The notes under the pieces were generated by a model, which did no database searches, had not been told where the DNA came from, and was given only the letters and a program-made list of their open reading frames with translations. Of a stretch of DNA of 24,971 nt, positions 14,675 through 23,503 are shown in pieces (the first letter of the stretch is position 1; every line of letters starts with the position of its first letter). This DNA comes from Candidatus Delongbacteria bacterium. GTDB taxonomy: Bacteria; CAIWAD01; BS150m-G50. The position numbers were made by a program, and so were the translations under genes. The DNA lies in the NCBI GenBank assembly GCA_016784425.1, contig JADHUQ010000009.1, positions 1 through 24,971 on the forward strand. Direction: 5' to 3'.

Positions 14675-16488
14675 GACAGTCCCCCCTCCGGCTCCTCAGC
14701 GGGCGGCGTGATAACACCGTCCTGGGTCACAACCATCTCGTAATACTGTTCACCCAGCTGCATCAGCTCGGCGTGGGTGCCCTCCTCCAGGATGACCCCG
14801 TTACCAATCACCAGTATCCGATCGGCGTGCTGAATAGTGGAGAGGCGGTGAGCGACGATAAAGCCGGTGCGATTCTCCAACAGTGCGTCGAGGGCCAGCT
14901 GGATCCTCTTTTCGGTGCCGGGATCCACCGAGGAGGTTGCTTCATCCAGCACCAGTACACTCGGATCAATAGCCAGGGCGCGGGCGAAAGCCAGCAGTTG
15001 GCGTTGGCCGTAGGAAAGATCCTTGCCACGTTCCGCCAGGATGCTGTCGTAGCCATCGGTGCGATTTCTCAGCACTGCATCCATGCCAACCAGTTGTGCC
15101 GCCCGTTCAACCGCCTTGCCGGTCACATCGGCACGGAAGGCAGACAGGTTGTCCTGCACGGAAGCGGGAAAGAGGTAGAGATCCTGCAGCACCAGGCCGA
15201 ACAGCTGGCGATAAGCGACCGTGTCGAACTCCCTGATGTCGATCCCGTTGAGCAGAATCCTGCCGGAATCAGGATCACGCAGGCGGCAGAGCAGACTGGT
15301 GATAGTGGTCTTACCACCACCGGTTGGCCCTACCAGTGCGATGGTTTCTCCCGCCTGTACCTGCAGGGAGACATTACGCAACACCGGCTGGTCCGGTACA
15401 TAGGAAAAGGTGACATCCTCAAAAGTGATGGTCTCCACCCGTTCCGGCAGCGGTTGTGGACTTGCAGGTTCCGGCACGGTCGGCTTCATATCGAGGGCGG
15501 CAAAAATACGGTCAGCGGCGCCACCGGCCCGTTGGATTTCCGCCAGCTGATCCGACAGCATGATGATCGGCCAGTAAATCTGGGCGATGTACTGCGAGAA
15601 CAGTACCAGCGAACCGACGGTCAACGTCCCGGCCGCCACCCAACCCGCTCCCAGATAGAGTGCAATCACCGTCACCAGCACCTCCAGAAAGGAGAGCCCG
15701 CGAAAAATACCATATTCACGAAACGACAGGCGGATGGTGAATACCGCGTACTTGCGATTCTGCTCCTGTAATCGCTGCCGGGCCCAGCGCAGTCGGTTGA
15801 ACAGCTGCAACAGTGGAACCGCCGGGATGAACTCCGCGACACTGCTGGAAACCTCGGCATAGCGTACCCGTTCCTCCCGGAAATAGGGGCGCAGGTATTT
15901 GAAGAGCAGAAAAGTCCCCAACACGATCAGTGGCAGGATGGCCGCCGCAATCAAAAAGAGTCGCCGGTCGATCAGGGCCAGCACCACCAGCGCGCCGATC
16001 AGCATCCCTCCCGACATCAACAGTCGCTGCATCATGATCGAGGTGAGTGAGATCAACCGCTGGGTGTCGGACTCAATACGGCTGACCAGGCGTCCCACCG
16101 GTTGTTTTTCCAGATAGGGCAGACCCAGTGAAAGGAGGTGCCCGAAGACCTCCAGTTTGATATCGTTGACCGCCCGTACGCCAGCCTTCTGTAACAGCCA
16201 GGAGGAGAAGAAACCGGTCACCGAGGTTATCGCCATCACCCCCAGGAAGAACAGACCGGAGCGAGCCAGGTTGCGGAACTGGCCGGAGGGGATGTCGTGG
16301 TCGATGATATGGCGCAGGATTACCGGTTGCAGCAGGACCAGCACCACCCCCAGCAGAGCCAGGAAGAAGGAGACGATAAAGATCTTCTTGTAGGGGCGGA
16401 TGTAGGGCAGAACACGCCGCAGCATCTCCCTGGTCGGGAGACTGGTTGACTCGTCACTGAAATCGTCCGGGTAATCGTTCCACCACAT
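14671..16488 (-). CDS. ABC exporter half-transporter, catalytic partner (MdlB/TM288-like)
   Basis: A 605-residue half-transporter with six membrane helices (~40-320) and a C-terminal ATPase domain. Walker A is GPTGGGKTT, Walker B is VLVLDEATSSVD with the catalytic Glu present, and the switch histidine lies in IVAHRLST. The signature is LSYGQ instead of LSGGQ. In a heterodimer the altered signature of one subunit faces the Walker motifs of the other, so this LSYGQ and the partner's LDD would together form the one degenerate ATP site while this subunit's own Walker motifs face a normal LSGGQ. The ATG has a GAGG about ten bases upstream. First gene of the two-gene exporter operon. Confidence 0.92.
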   Translation of the reverse strand: MWWNDYPDDFSDESTSLPTREMLRRVLPYIRPYKKIFIVSFFLALLGVVLVLLQPVILRHIIDHDIPSGQFRNLARSGLFFLGVMAITSVTGFFSSWLLQKAGVRAVNDIKLEVFGHLLSLGLPYLEKQPVGRLVSRIESDTQRLISLTSIMMQRLLMSGGMLIGALVVLALIDRRLFLIAAAILPLIVLGTFLLFKYLRPYFREERVRYAEVSSSVAEFIPAVPLLQLFNRLRWARQRLQEQNRKYAVFTIRLSFREYGIFRGLSFLEVLVTVIALYLGAGWVAAGTLTVGSLVLFSQYIAQIYWPIIMLSDQLAEIQRAGGAADRIFAALDMKPTVPEPASPQPLPERVETITFEDVTFSYVPDQPVLRNVSLQVQAGETIALVGPTGGGKTTITSLLCRLRDPDSGRILLNGIDIREFDTVAYRQLFGLVLQDLYLFPASVQDNLSAFRADVTGKAVERAAQLVGMDAVLRNRTDGYDSILAERGKDLSYGQRQLLAFARALAIDPSVLVLDEATSSVDPGTEKRIQLALDALLENRTGFIVAHRLSTIQHADRILVIGNGVILEEGTHAELMQLGEQYYEMVVTQDGVITPPAEEPEGGLS

Positions 16489-16834
16489 GGCGGGGAGACC
16501 TCGCTTTGAAGAAAAAGTGCTTCAATAAAATGAAGTGGTGGATGTGATACAAGGGTAGGGTCAAAGAGTTTATAACAAAGGGCACAAAGAACACGAAACA
16601 GAGATTTGCAACACGTCTCCCGGGCGAAAGACTGACCACAAAGCGGAAAGGACATCCATTTCGGGTCAAGCTTGCAGAACCCCTTCAACTTTACGCCCAC
16701 CTGTATTTGCGCTCGGGACGCCCTTACAGATGGGTTAAAGGTGAAGTAACAAATACAGAAGTTGTCTGATTGTGTGCAGCATCGCTTGAAGTTAGCCGCC
16801 TGACTGACTGTCTGTGTTCAGCGAAGTGTCCCTC
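16489..16834. other. 346-bp intergenic region with short repeats and a long-spaced inverted repeat
   Basis: No gene is supported here. Bases 16575-16601 hold three degenerate 9-bp units (ACAAAGGGC, ACAAAGAAC, ACGAAACAG), with a related ACCACAAAG near 16632. Bases 16701-16709 (CTGTATTTG) and 16750-16758 (CAAATACAG) are a perfect 9-bp inverted repeat with a 40-bp loop. The promoter of the ABC operon (minus) should lie in the left part and the 3' end of the response regulator transcript in the right part, but neither shows a strong motif. Confidence 0.5.
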
Positions 16835-18193
16835 TTAACTGGTCCCCCACTTTTTCAACCGATCACGGATATTCTTCTCGGTAAGGCCAAGGGAGCGGGC
16901 CGCTTTGCTTTTGTTTCCCCCTGCCTTTTCCAGGGCGGCGTAAACCAATCGTCGTTCGACACTCTCCACAATTTCGGGCAGGGAATCACCCGCCGGCTCC
17001 GGCAGTTCACTGCGGCCTTCGCTGCGGAGTGTCAACGGCAGGTCGGTGGTCTGTATCACATTGTCGCGACAGAGTACCACCGCTCTTTCGATGGCATTCT
17101 CCAGCTCGCGTACATTGCCCGGGTAGTGGTATTTCAGTAAAAGGTCCATCGCTTCGCGGGTAAGATCGATCGCCTCTTTGCCGTTAAGTCTGGAAAAACT
17201 CTCTACAAAGTGTTCAATCAGAGCCGGGATGTCTGATTTACGCTTGCGTAATGGCGGTAGTGGAATGGCGATCACGTTGAGACGGTAGTAAAGATCCTCG
17301 CGAAACATCTGCTCTTCAACCATGAGGGCCAGATCCCGGTGTGTAGCCGCGATAAAGCGCAGGTTGAGCGCAATGCTCTCCCTGCCGCCCACCCGTGTGA
17401 TACAGTTTTCCTGCAGGGTGCGCAGCAGCTTTACCTGAACCGGCAGGGGGATATCGCCTACTTCGTCGATAAAAAGGGTGCCTTTGTCAGCCTGCTCCAG
17501 CAAACCAATGCGCCGCGCGTTCGCTCCGGTAAAAGAACCCTTCTCGTGACCGAACAACTCGCTCTCAATCAGGGTCTCCGGAATCGCTGCGACATTGACC
17601 GGTACGAAGGGACCCTCCTTCTGGCTGGAAAGATCATGTACCAGCCGGGCGACCTGTTCTTTTCCGGTACCCGATTCTCCGATAATCAACAGGGTGGCCC
17701 GGGAAGGGGCTGCGCGGTAGGCGAGGTTAAGGATCTCCTGCATTTCGCCGGAAGCGGCGATGAAGCCGCCGGGTGTACGACGAGTCTGCAACGCTTCCTT
17801 GAGCTCGCGGTTTTCCCGTAACAGGCGCTGGTGCTCCAGGCGATCGCGCAGGGTCAGTTCCAGTTCCTCCAGATCTACCGGTTTGGTCAGGTAGTGCGCC
17901 GCCCCCTTTTTCATGGCTTCGACGGCATTCTCTACCGAGCCAAAAGCGGTGATCAGGATAAAGACAATCTCCGGCTGGAGTTCACGCAACTCTGTCAGCA
18001 GCTCCAGACCACTCATCTCCGGCATCCGCAGGTCGGAGATAGCCAGGTCAACGGTCTGTTCCCGCACCAGCGCCAATGCCTCTTTGCCGCTCTCGGCGGT
18101 TAAAACCTCGTAACCCCGCTTGCGCAGGAACCCGGCCAGTGTGTCACGCTGGTTCTGCTCATCATCGACAATAAGGATAGTGTGTTTAATCAT
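16835..18193 (-). CDS. sigma-54-dependent response regulator, NtrC/ZraR type
   Basis: A 452-residue transcription activator with three parts. The receiver domain (1-120) has the acidic pair D10/D11, phospho-acceptor D54 (AISDLRMP) and the conserved Lys in LTKPVDL. The AAA+ domain (~140-380) has Walker A GESGTGKE (172-179), the sigma-54 contact loop GSFTGA (219-224; the usual form is GAFTGA) and Walker B TLFIDEVGDI. The Fis-type helix-turn-helix lies at ~410-450 (NKSKAARSLGLTEKNIRDRLKK). The ATG at 18193 starts at the receiver (MIKHTILIVDDE); an open frame extends upstream but that region is the kinase gene. It overlaps the kinase gene by 8 nt, so it is its cognate partner. A candidate target is the sigma-54 promoter at 7393-7407. 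Confidence 0.96.
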   Translation of the reverse strand: MIKHTILIVDDEQNQRDTLAGFLRKRGYEVLTAESGKEALALVREQTVDLAISDLRMPEMSGLELLTELRELQPEIVFILITAFGSVENAVEAMKKGAAHYLTKPVDLEELELTLRDRLEHQRLLRENRELKEALQTRRTPGGFIAASGEMQEILNLAYRAAPSRATLLIIGESGTGKEQVARLVHDLSSQKEGPFVPVNVAAIPETLIESELFGHEKGSFTGANARRIGLLEQADKGTLFIDEVGDIPLPVQVKLLRTLQENCITRVGGRESIALNLRFIAATHRDLALMVEEQMFREDLYYRLNVIAIPLPPLRKRKSDIPALIEHFVESFSRLNGKEAIDLTREAMDLLLKYHYPGNVRELENAIERAVVLCRDNVIQTTDLPLTLRSEGRSELPEPAGDSLPEIVESVERRLVYAALEKAGGNKSKAARSLGLTEKNIRDRLKKWGTS

Positions 18194-19958
18194 GAGCCCT
18201 GGTCCTCTGTTCCGGGAGATCAATGATGAAAGTGGTGCCCTGGTCGAGTTTCGATTCCACCCGAATGGAGCCACCATGCTCGCTGATAATCTGATGGGTG
18301 ACCGCCAGACCAATACCGGAGCCCTCTGCCCGGGTTGTGAAATAGAGATTAAAGATGCGGTCAATATTCTCAGGAGTGATACCATGACCATTATCGCTGA
18401 TTGAGATATGGACAATACCTCCCCGGCGTGATACATCTACGACAACCCGGCCGTCAGCAGACACCGCCGGCAGGGTGTTAGCCAGGAGATTGTGGAAGAC
18501 CTGACTCAAGCGATCGAGATCAAATTCGAAGATGGGATCTGTCTTGAGATTGAGTTCAAGTTTGCAGCCGGCGGCCTCGAAACCGGGGCGCAATCCCGCC
18601 ACTGTCTGTGTGATACAATCAGCCAGCGAGTTGAGTTTGCGCCGCAGGGGAGCCGGTCGGGCGAAAGTAAGAAAGTCGGTGATGATACGGTTGATCCGGT
18701 CCGACTCCTCTTTCAGCGTATGGGTCAGTCGCTGGTATTCCTCATCCTGTGCGGCATTGAATTCCAGGTGCAACCGCTGGCTGATCATCCGAATGGAGTT
18801 CAGCGGATTACGTACTTCGTGTGCCACACCGCTGGCCAACTCCCCCATCGCCTGCAGGCGGGTAGCCACCTGTTTTTCCTGTTCCAGTTGTTCCACCTCC
18901 TCCCGAATCGCATCGTATTCACGCGCCAGGGTGCGGTAGTTGCTGTAGACCAGGAAATAGTAGAGCATCAGTAAACCGAGCAACAGGAAGATCCCGGAGC
19001 GAATCAACAACGATCGAATGAAAATGGTGCGACTGGCGTCAAGACGATCACCGGTAAAACCTACCCGCAGGTAACCCTGTTCCAGAAAGGGGGTGCGCAA
19101 AGGCACCGTCACATCCAGGATTGTCTGTTTTTGTCCAGTGGTGTCGACAACCTGATAAAACTCCGCCTGCTCCCGGAGCGATGGCGGTTTTTCAGCAAGC
19201 TGGGGGAAGCGGCCACTGTTACTTTCCAGCAGATTGTCAGAATCGTAAAGCCCAACCCAGGCCACATTAGGCCGGTTGTGGATCCGCTCCAGCAAACCGG
19301 CGATACCGGCGTTACGGTGGCGCCGTTCAAGGTGGGCGACGTCAACCCGCAACACAAAAGCCCCTCCCCGGGTGCGATGGTAGGCCAGCAGGAAATTCGG
19401 GTTGCGGCGGAACTGGGAGCGATGCTCCCCGATGACCTTAACCTGCTGCTCGCCGGTGAGCACCACCTCAAGTTCGAGCGGGATACTCCGTGGAGGTGGA
19501 CCCTGGGGAGGTCGCCCCGGTTTCACCCCGGGTCTGCGATTACGCGGCCCGGTGGCAAAATCCCGTCCCAGAGGCGGAAAAATCCTCTTGCCATCAGAGT
19601 CGAATATCAAGACCCGCATCAGGCTGCTGTCAGGCAGCAGTTGCTTCAACAGCTTTGGTGTCAGTTCCCGTTCCTGTTCCATCAGGTCCAGCAGGCGAGC
19701 TTTGTCCAGGAGCCGTTCCGTCAGTTGATCTTCTAACTCCCGCGACGCATGCATCACCCGCTCTCCGCCAAGACTCAGCATATGTGAAACCTGGATGGCC
19801 TCCTCGCGTAGAAGAGTTACGAGCTGGTGTTTGTGGGCGCGGTATTCCCAGCCGCCGAAAAAAATCAGCAGCAGCAGCAGTACCGCTGCCAGTAGGACAA
19901 AAACCCGTGGTTGGGGGATGGAAAATTTGCGGATGAAAGTGGCACTGTTTCTACTCAT
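18186..19958 (-). CDS. membrane sensor histidine kinase, ZraS/NtrB-like
   Basis: A 590-residue kinase with transmembrane helices at ~19-36 and ~318-336 that enclose a ~280-residue periplasmic sensor region, probably PAS/Cache-like. A coiled linker (~345-370) leads to the dimerisation domain with H380 (ELASGVAHEVRNPLNSI), then an HATPase domain with the N box FHNLLANTLPA, G1 SDNGHGI and G2 GSGIGLAV. The sensor contains a Pro/Arg/Gly-rich segment at ~137-157 (RRPGVKPGRPPQGPPPR). The stop overlaps the response regulator start, giving a two-gene two-component operon. The H-box and the sigma-54 partner place it with ZraS/AtoS/NtrB kinases; the signal cannot be read from the sequence. Translation starts at ATG 19958 after GGAA, a modest ribosome site. 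Confidence 0.95.
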   Translation of the reverse strand: MSRNSATFIRKFSIPQPRVFVLLAAVLLLLLIFFGGWEYRAHKHQLVTLLREEAIQVSHMLSLGGERVMHASRELEDQLTERLLDKARLLDLMEQERELTPKLLKQLLPDSSLMRVLIFDSDGKRIFPPLGRDFATGPRNRRPGVKPGRPPQGPPPRSIPLELEVVLTGEQQVKVIGEHRSQFRRNPNFLLAYHRTRGGAFVLRVDVAHLERRHRNAGIAGLLERIHNRPNVAWVGLYDSDNLLESNSGRFPQLAEKPPSLREQAEFYQVVDTTGQKQTILDVTVPLRTPFLEQGYLRVGFTGDRLDASRTIFIRSLLIRSGIFLLLGLLMLYYFLVYSNYRTLAREYDAIREEVEQLEQEKQVATRLQAMGELASGVAHEVRNPLNSIRMISQRLHLEFNAAQDEEYQRLTHTLKEESDRINRIITDFLTFARPAPLRRKLNSLADCITQTVAGLRPGFEAAGCKLELNLKTDPIFEFDLDRLSQVFHNLLANTLPAVSADGRVVVDVSRRGGIVHISISDNGHGITPENIDRIFNLYFTTRAEGSGIGLAVTHQIISEHGGSIRVESKLDQGTTFIIDLPEQRTRAHD

Positions 19959-20263
19959 TCATGTTCCAGAATTTCTTTTGAGTAATATCGGCAGATATGA
20001 ACTGTGCAGGCAAAAACCACGCCGGAAACTGCTGGTTTCCACCGAAATCCAAACGTCAGTGAAATGTGTTACAGGCGGTTGTTTTTAAAGGTTATACAAA
20101 CAGAGCGGGTCCGCCGACTACTGTTGAAACTCGATGAAGTTACTTACACCGGGAGCAGAAAGCACGAGGATTCGACAAAATAGTCGATTGTATAGCGAGC
20201 AAAAAACGGCAACAGGCTCACACCTGCTGCCGTCGAAAAGATGTCTGAAGATTCAGCAACCGG
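19959..20263. other. 305-bp intergenic region between OmpA-like gene and kinase gene
   Basis: This holds the terminator of the OmpA-like gene (20201-20232) and, nearer 19959, the leader and presumed promoter of the kinase operon. I find no sigma-54 box here, no ORF with a ribosome site and no strong -35/-10 pair. Confidence 0.5.
20201..20232 (-). terminator. intrinsic terminator of the OmpA-like gene
   Basis: On the minus strand a 10-bp stem with one mismatch (CGGCAGCAGG / CCTGTTGCCG) and a six-base loop is followed directly by six T. It begins 32 nt after the OmpA-like stop codon. Stem strength, loop size and T-run all fit a rho-independent terminator. Confidence 0.9.
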
Positions 20264-21619
20264 CTATTTAACCCGGAAGAACTCAATGCGTCGATTACGG
20301 GCACGACCCTCGTCAGTCTCATTGGTCGCCACCGGGTCTGCGGGGCCGAAGCCGACCGCGCCAACACGGGATTCCGCAATACCATTCTGCAGCAGATAAT
20401 TACGCACCGTCTCCGCCCTCATCTGGGAGAAGCGCTCGTTAGCCGCCTGGCCACCACGGTTATCGGTATAACCGCGGATCTCCAGTTCGATGTGCGGGTT
20501 GTCCTGCATGGTGCGAACCACCTTATCCAGGATCTCCAGCGAACCGGCAGTCAGAACGGCACTACCGAAGGCAAAATTAACCCCTTCCAGCACGATAGCC
20601 GCGCCACGTTCCACCGCGACTTCCGGTTTTGTATCGGGGCAGCCATCGTTATCCTCGTAGCCGTTGAAGTTCTCAGCCAGATCGGGGCAGCCATCGTTTA
20701 CATCCAGGATGCCATCACCATCATTATCGGGATCGGGTGCGCCGTCGCTATCCTCAAAGCCGTCGAAATCTTCCGGAGCGTTGGGATCGGCGTCGTTTGA
20801 ATCCAGAATGCCGTCACCGTCGTTATCCGGATCCGGCACCCCATCACGGTCCTGGAAACCATCCAGATCCTCCGGGGTGTTGGGATCGCCATCGGTAACA
20901 TCAGGCACACCGTCGTTGTCGTTGTCGGGATCGGGCGCGCCGTCGTCGTCCTGGTAACCGTCAAAATCCTCGGCATGCAGTGGATCGGCATCGCGGTTGT
21001 CCGGGAAACCGTCCCCATCGGTGTCGCCGCCCAGGCCAAAGTACCAGGCGATACCGGCAGTGAAAGTGAAGTAACTGTCATCACCTTCATCCTCGATGTC
21101 ATCCAGGTCATCAGTCAGGCAGTAGTGATAGAGCGCCTCCACCTGAAAATTCAGGTTGTTGTGGAAGAAATTGCTGAAACCTGCACCCAGAGGAATCGCA
21201 AAAGCCGATGTCTCGTAATCACCAGCGTCGTTGCGGGGCAGCTTATCGCTCGTGTCGTAATACATCGGGTCGAACATAAGCCATTCAACACCGAGCGTCA
21301 GATAGGGGTTATAGGCCTTGTCCGGCAGAAAGCGGTATTTCACCATCGGAGCGATGGCTATCACACTGGTTTCAAAACCGGCGAGCTCGCTGTTGGCTTT
21401 CAGGCTGAACATGCCGGCGGTCAGCTCCACACCGATATCGTTGGTGATCCAGTAGCCGCCGTAAAGGCCGCCGCCGTAGTTATACTCGGCGTTGTTGATG
21501 TCGCCATGGTAACGAGCCAATCCCCCCTTGAGTCCAAAGTAGGGTTTGTGTGCAAGCTCTTCCGCGCCGGCGATAGAAGCCAGCAGCAGCGCTAACAACA
21601 TTGTCATCATCTTTTTCAT
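20264..21619 (-). CDS. OmpA-family outer membrane protein with thrombospondin type 3 repeats
   Basis: A 451-residue envelope protein that would tie the outer membrane to peptidoglycan. A signal peptide (1-19, ending IAGA) precedes an eight-strand OmpA-like beta-barrel (~25-195: alternating strands such as YFGLKGGLARYHGD, AGIAWYFGLG). Next are four 33-residue calcium-binding TSP3 units (199-330), the last with two Cys (DGCPDL...DGCPDT). The OmpA C-terminal domain (~340-451) has the peptidoglycan-binding Asp and Arg in GYTDNRG and SQMRAETV. ATG 21619 is chosen for the signal peptide and the upstream GGGAGA; the longer frame has no ribosome site. A strong terminator follows, so it is probably transcribed alone. 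Confidence 0.95.
   Translation of the reverse strand: MKKMMTMLLALLLASIAGAEELAHKPYFGLKGGLARYHGDINNAEYNYGGGLYGGYWITNDIGVELTAGMFSLKANSELAGFETSVIAIAPMVKYRFLPDKAYNPYLTLGVEWLMFDPMYYDTSDKLPRNDAGDYETSAFAIPLGAGFSNFFHNNLNFQVEALYHYCLTDDLDDIEDEGDDSYFTFTAGIAWYFGLGGDTDGDGFPDNRDADPLHAEDFDGYQDDDGAPDPDNDNDGVPDVTDGDPNTPEDLDGFQDRDGVPDPDNDGDGILDSNDADPNAPEDFDGFEDSDGAPDPDNDGDGILDVNDGCPDLAENFNGYEDNDGCPDTKPEVAVERGAAIVLEGVNFAFGSAVLTAGSLEILDKVVRTMQDNPHIELEIRGYTDNRGGQAANERFSQMRAETVRNYLLQNGIAESRVGAVGFGPADPVATNETDEGRARNRRIEFFRVK
20630..21025 (-). repeat. four in-frame 99-bp repeats encoding TSP3 calcium-binding units
   Basis: Four consecutive 33-codon units, each of the form D-x-D-x-D-G-(x)-PD-x-x-D-x-(D/C)-P followed by E-(D/N)-(F/L)-(D/N)-G-(Y/F)-x-D-x-D-G-x-PD. 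Units 2 and 3 are the most alike at DNA level, suggesting recent duplication. Exact multiples of 99 bp keep the frame. Confidence 0.85.
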
Positions 21620-22106
21620 AGTGTCTCCCTTGAAGTGTATCGTAAAACCAGTTTGAAAATCTAACCTGTCAAAAGCTACTGAATCGCTATGAGGATTGCA
21701 AAAGCGCATATTGTCTCCCCTCCTCACCGATCAGCTTTACAATGGTAAGCTCTTTGTCCAGCTGTTCCAGCGCCGGCAGTCAGCACCGCACTGCCGTGAT
21801 CAAAGGTGACCCCGGCACGATAGCGGCACGGCGCTTCACTGCTGTGATGGTAGTCGAAACCGCTTCAGCGAAAACCGGGGATCAGGTTCCGGAGAAACCT
21901 GGTTAGTGTCGTGGCTCCAGCAATCAAAAACAACATATCAAAATAAAACGCCTTTTAGGAGACTAATTGATATATTCCCCGAAGGATCTCCAGCTGTTCT
22001 GTAAGAAAGCGATCCAGGGTGATTGCCCCCTCGGATCTATCACGATAGTCTGGTAATCAGGCGGCCGACCTCATCGCAGCAGTGGGGGAAAACAGGGGAG
22101 CTGTTT
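21620..22106. other. 487-bp divergent intergenic region
   Basis: This lies between the OmpA-like gene (minus) and the second T9SS cargo gene (plus) and should contain both promoters. Visible structure: CGGCAGT / ACTGCCG (21774-21780 with 21790-21796, nine-base loop), CAGGTT / AACCTG (21883-21888 with 21896-21901) and an AT-rich block at ~21925-21976. On the minus strand a TTGACA lies ~40 bp before the OmpA start but has no -10 match at normal spacing. No gene is supported. Confidence 0.5.
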
Positions 22107-23399
22107 ATGAAAGCGAAACTGAATATCTGTCTGATCGTTCTGGCATTGTACGGCTTTGGAACCAGTGGAAGCCCGGGTGGCGCAGAGGCACTTGCCGCGG
22201 TGGTCAAACCGCAGCTCAGCCACCAGACTCCCACTGTAGAGGCACCCCTGCTGCGCTGGGACAGTCGCCAGGGTGGCGACACTATCGAAGACGCTGTGCC
22301 GATTGCCGTCGGAGAGACTCTTTACGGAAACACCGTCGGCTACAACAATGATTACGATGAAATGTGTCCGTATGGTGGTAATGCGCCGGATGTGGTCTAC
22401 ATCATTACAGCTGAGGAAAACGGCAGCCTCACCTTTGATCTCTGCGATTCCGACTACGATACCAAAATCCTGGTCTGGGATGAGGATCTGAATCTGGTGG
22501 CCTGCAACGACGACGCCTGTTCCAACTCGCAGGGGGATTTTTATCGCTCCTTTGCCACCCCCTACTGCAGCGCCGGAGAGAGCTATTACGTAATAGTTGA
22601 TGGATACGGTATGGATGCAGGGGATTATCAGCTGCATGTCGGTGCCGACTGGTGTGCGGATGAATGCCCGCCTGGAGCAACACCGGAGGGAGAACAGGAT
22701 TGTCATGATGATTATGTCGATGTCAGTAACGGCGGGTGTTTCAGTGAGCCGCCGGTGTTCGGTACCATCGAATGCGGTGAGACGATCTGCGGCACCTCCG
22801 GCGTCTGGAACAGTTACAGCGACTACCAGAAGGACCATGACTGGTATCTGTTTATCTTGAGTGATAGCGCTACCGTCACCTGGACCGTCTATGCTGATTT
22901 TACAGTTACAGCACAGTTGTTTGATTTTGTCGATTGCGAAAATTACGGTAACCAGGTTTTTGCCAGCGACACGGTTGGCGCCTGCCAGGAAACGGTCGTC
23001 ACCGTTAACGATCTGGAGCCGGGTGTCTATGTTGCCAATGTGGAGATATACGACTGCTATCTCTGGGTTTGTGGGTTGGAATACTGGGGCAGACTGGAGT
23101 GCGCCTACGAAGAGGTGGAGCCTGTCCTGGAGGTTGCCGGTTTCACCCTTTCTCAGAATTACCCGAATCCATTTAATCCGACTACAACTATTGAATTCAC
23201 ATTACCCCGGCCGGAACAGGTAGCTGTCTCCGTCTATAATCTGCAGGGGGAACTGGTAGCGGTGCTGGCGGCAGGTGTCTTTGGGGCAGGGGTGCAGCAA
23301 CTGGTGTTCGATGCAACCGGGTTGCCCAGTGGTATCTACCTGTACCGCCTGCAGGCTGGGGAGCTGGCCATCTCCAGGAAACTGATACTGTTGCAATAG
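22107..23399 (+). CDS. secreted protein with PPC-like domain and type IX secretion C-terminal sorting domain
   Basis: A 430-residue exported protein with no recognisable catalytic domain. A signal peptide (~1-31) is followed by a Cys-rich beta-sandwich of the bacterial pre-peptidase C-terminal (PPC) type: GDTIEDAVPI, then GYNNDYDEMCPYGG, APDVVYIIT, DSDYDTKILVWD, YYVIVDGYGMDAGDYQLHV. A second similar half (~215-340) contains paired Cys. The last ~80 residues form a type A T9SS sorting domain (NYPNPFNPTTTIEFTL, VYNLQGELVAVL, LPSGIYLYRL, LILLQ). The ATG at 22107 is chosen because AGGGGAG precedes it and the signal peptide begins there. PPC domains usually mediate binding or folding in extracellular enzymes; here the protein may be an adhesin or surface-associated binding protein. 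Confidence 0.9.
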   Translation: MKAKLNICLIVLALYGFGTSGSPGGAEALAAVVKPQLSHQTPTVEAPLLRWDSRQGGDTIEDAVPIAVGETLYGNTVGYNNDYDEMCPYGGNAPDVVYIITAEENGSLTFDLCDSDYDTKILVWDEDLNLVACNDDACSNSQGDFYRSFATPYCSAGESYYVIVDGYGMDAGDYQLHVGADWCADECPPGATPEGEQDCHDDYVDVSNGGCFSEPPVFGTIECGETICGTSGVWNSYSDYQKDHDWYLFILSDSATVTWTVYADFTVTAQLFDFVDCENYGNQVFASDTVGACQETVVTVNDLEPGVYVANVEIYDCYLWVCGLEYWGRLECAYEEVEPVLEVAGFTLSQNYPNPFNPTTTIEFTLPRPEQVAVSVYNLQGELVAVLAAGVFGAGVQQLVFDATGLPSGIYLYRLQAGELAISRKLILLQ

Positions 23400-23449
23400 A
23401 ACGGTTGCAATATGTTACAGCTGCAGGTCGGCGCTCGAGTCTTCAATAT

Positions 23450-23478
23450 CTCTCAGTAGCGCAAACCGCTACCAAGAG
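23450..23478. terminator. possible shared terminator hairpin between convergent genes
   Basis: CTCT-ca-GTAGCG-caaac-CGCTAC-ca-AGAG forms a two-part stem of 10 bp with a symmetric CA/CA internal loop, midway between the T9SS cargo gene stop (23399) and the amidohydrolase stop (23504). Neither side has a clear T-run, so it may only protect 3' ends. Confidence 0.4.
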
Positions 23479-23503
23479 CTCCGGTAGTGACAATCAGGAC
23501 ACG

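Noticed and set aside
20630..21025. CRISPR-like or minisatellite array
   Set aside because: The 99-bp period is explained fully by the in-frame TSP3 protein repeats.
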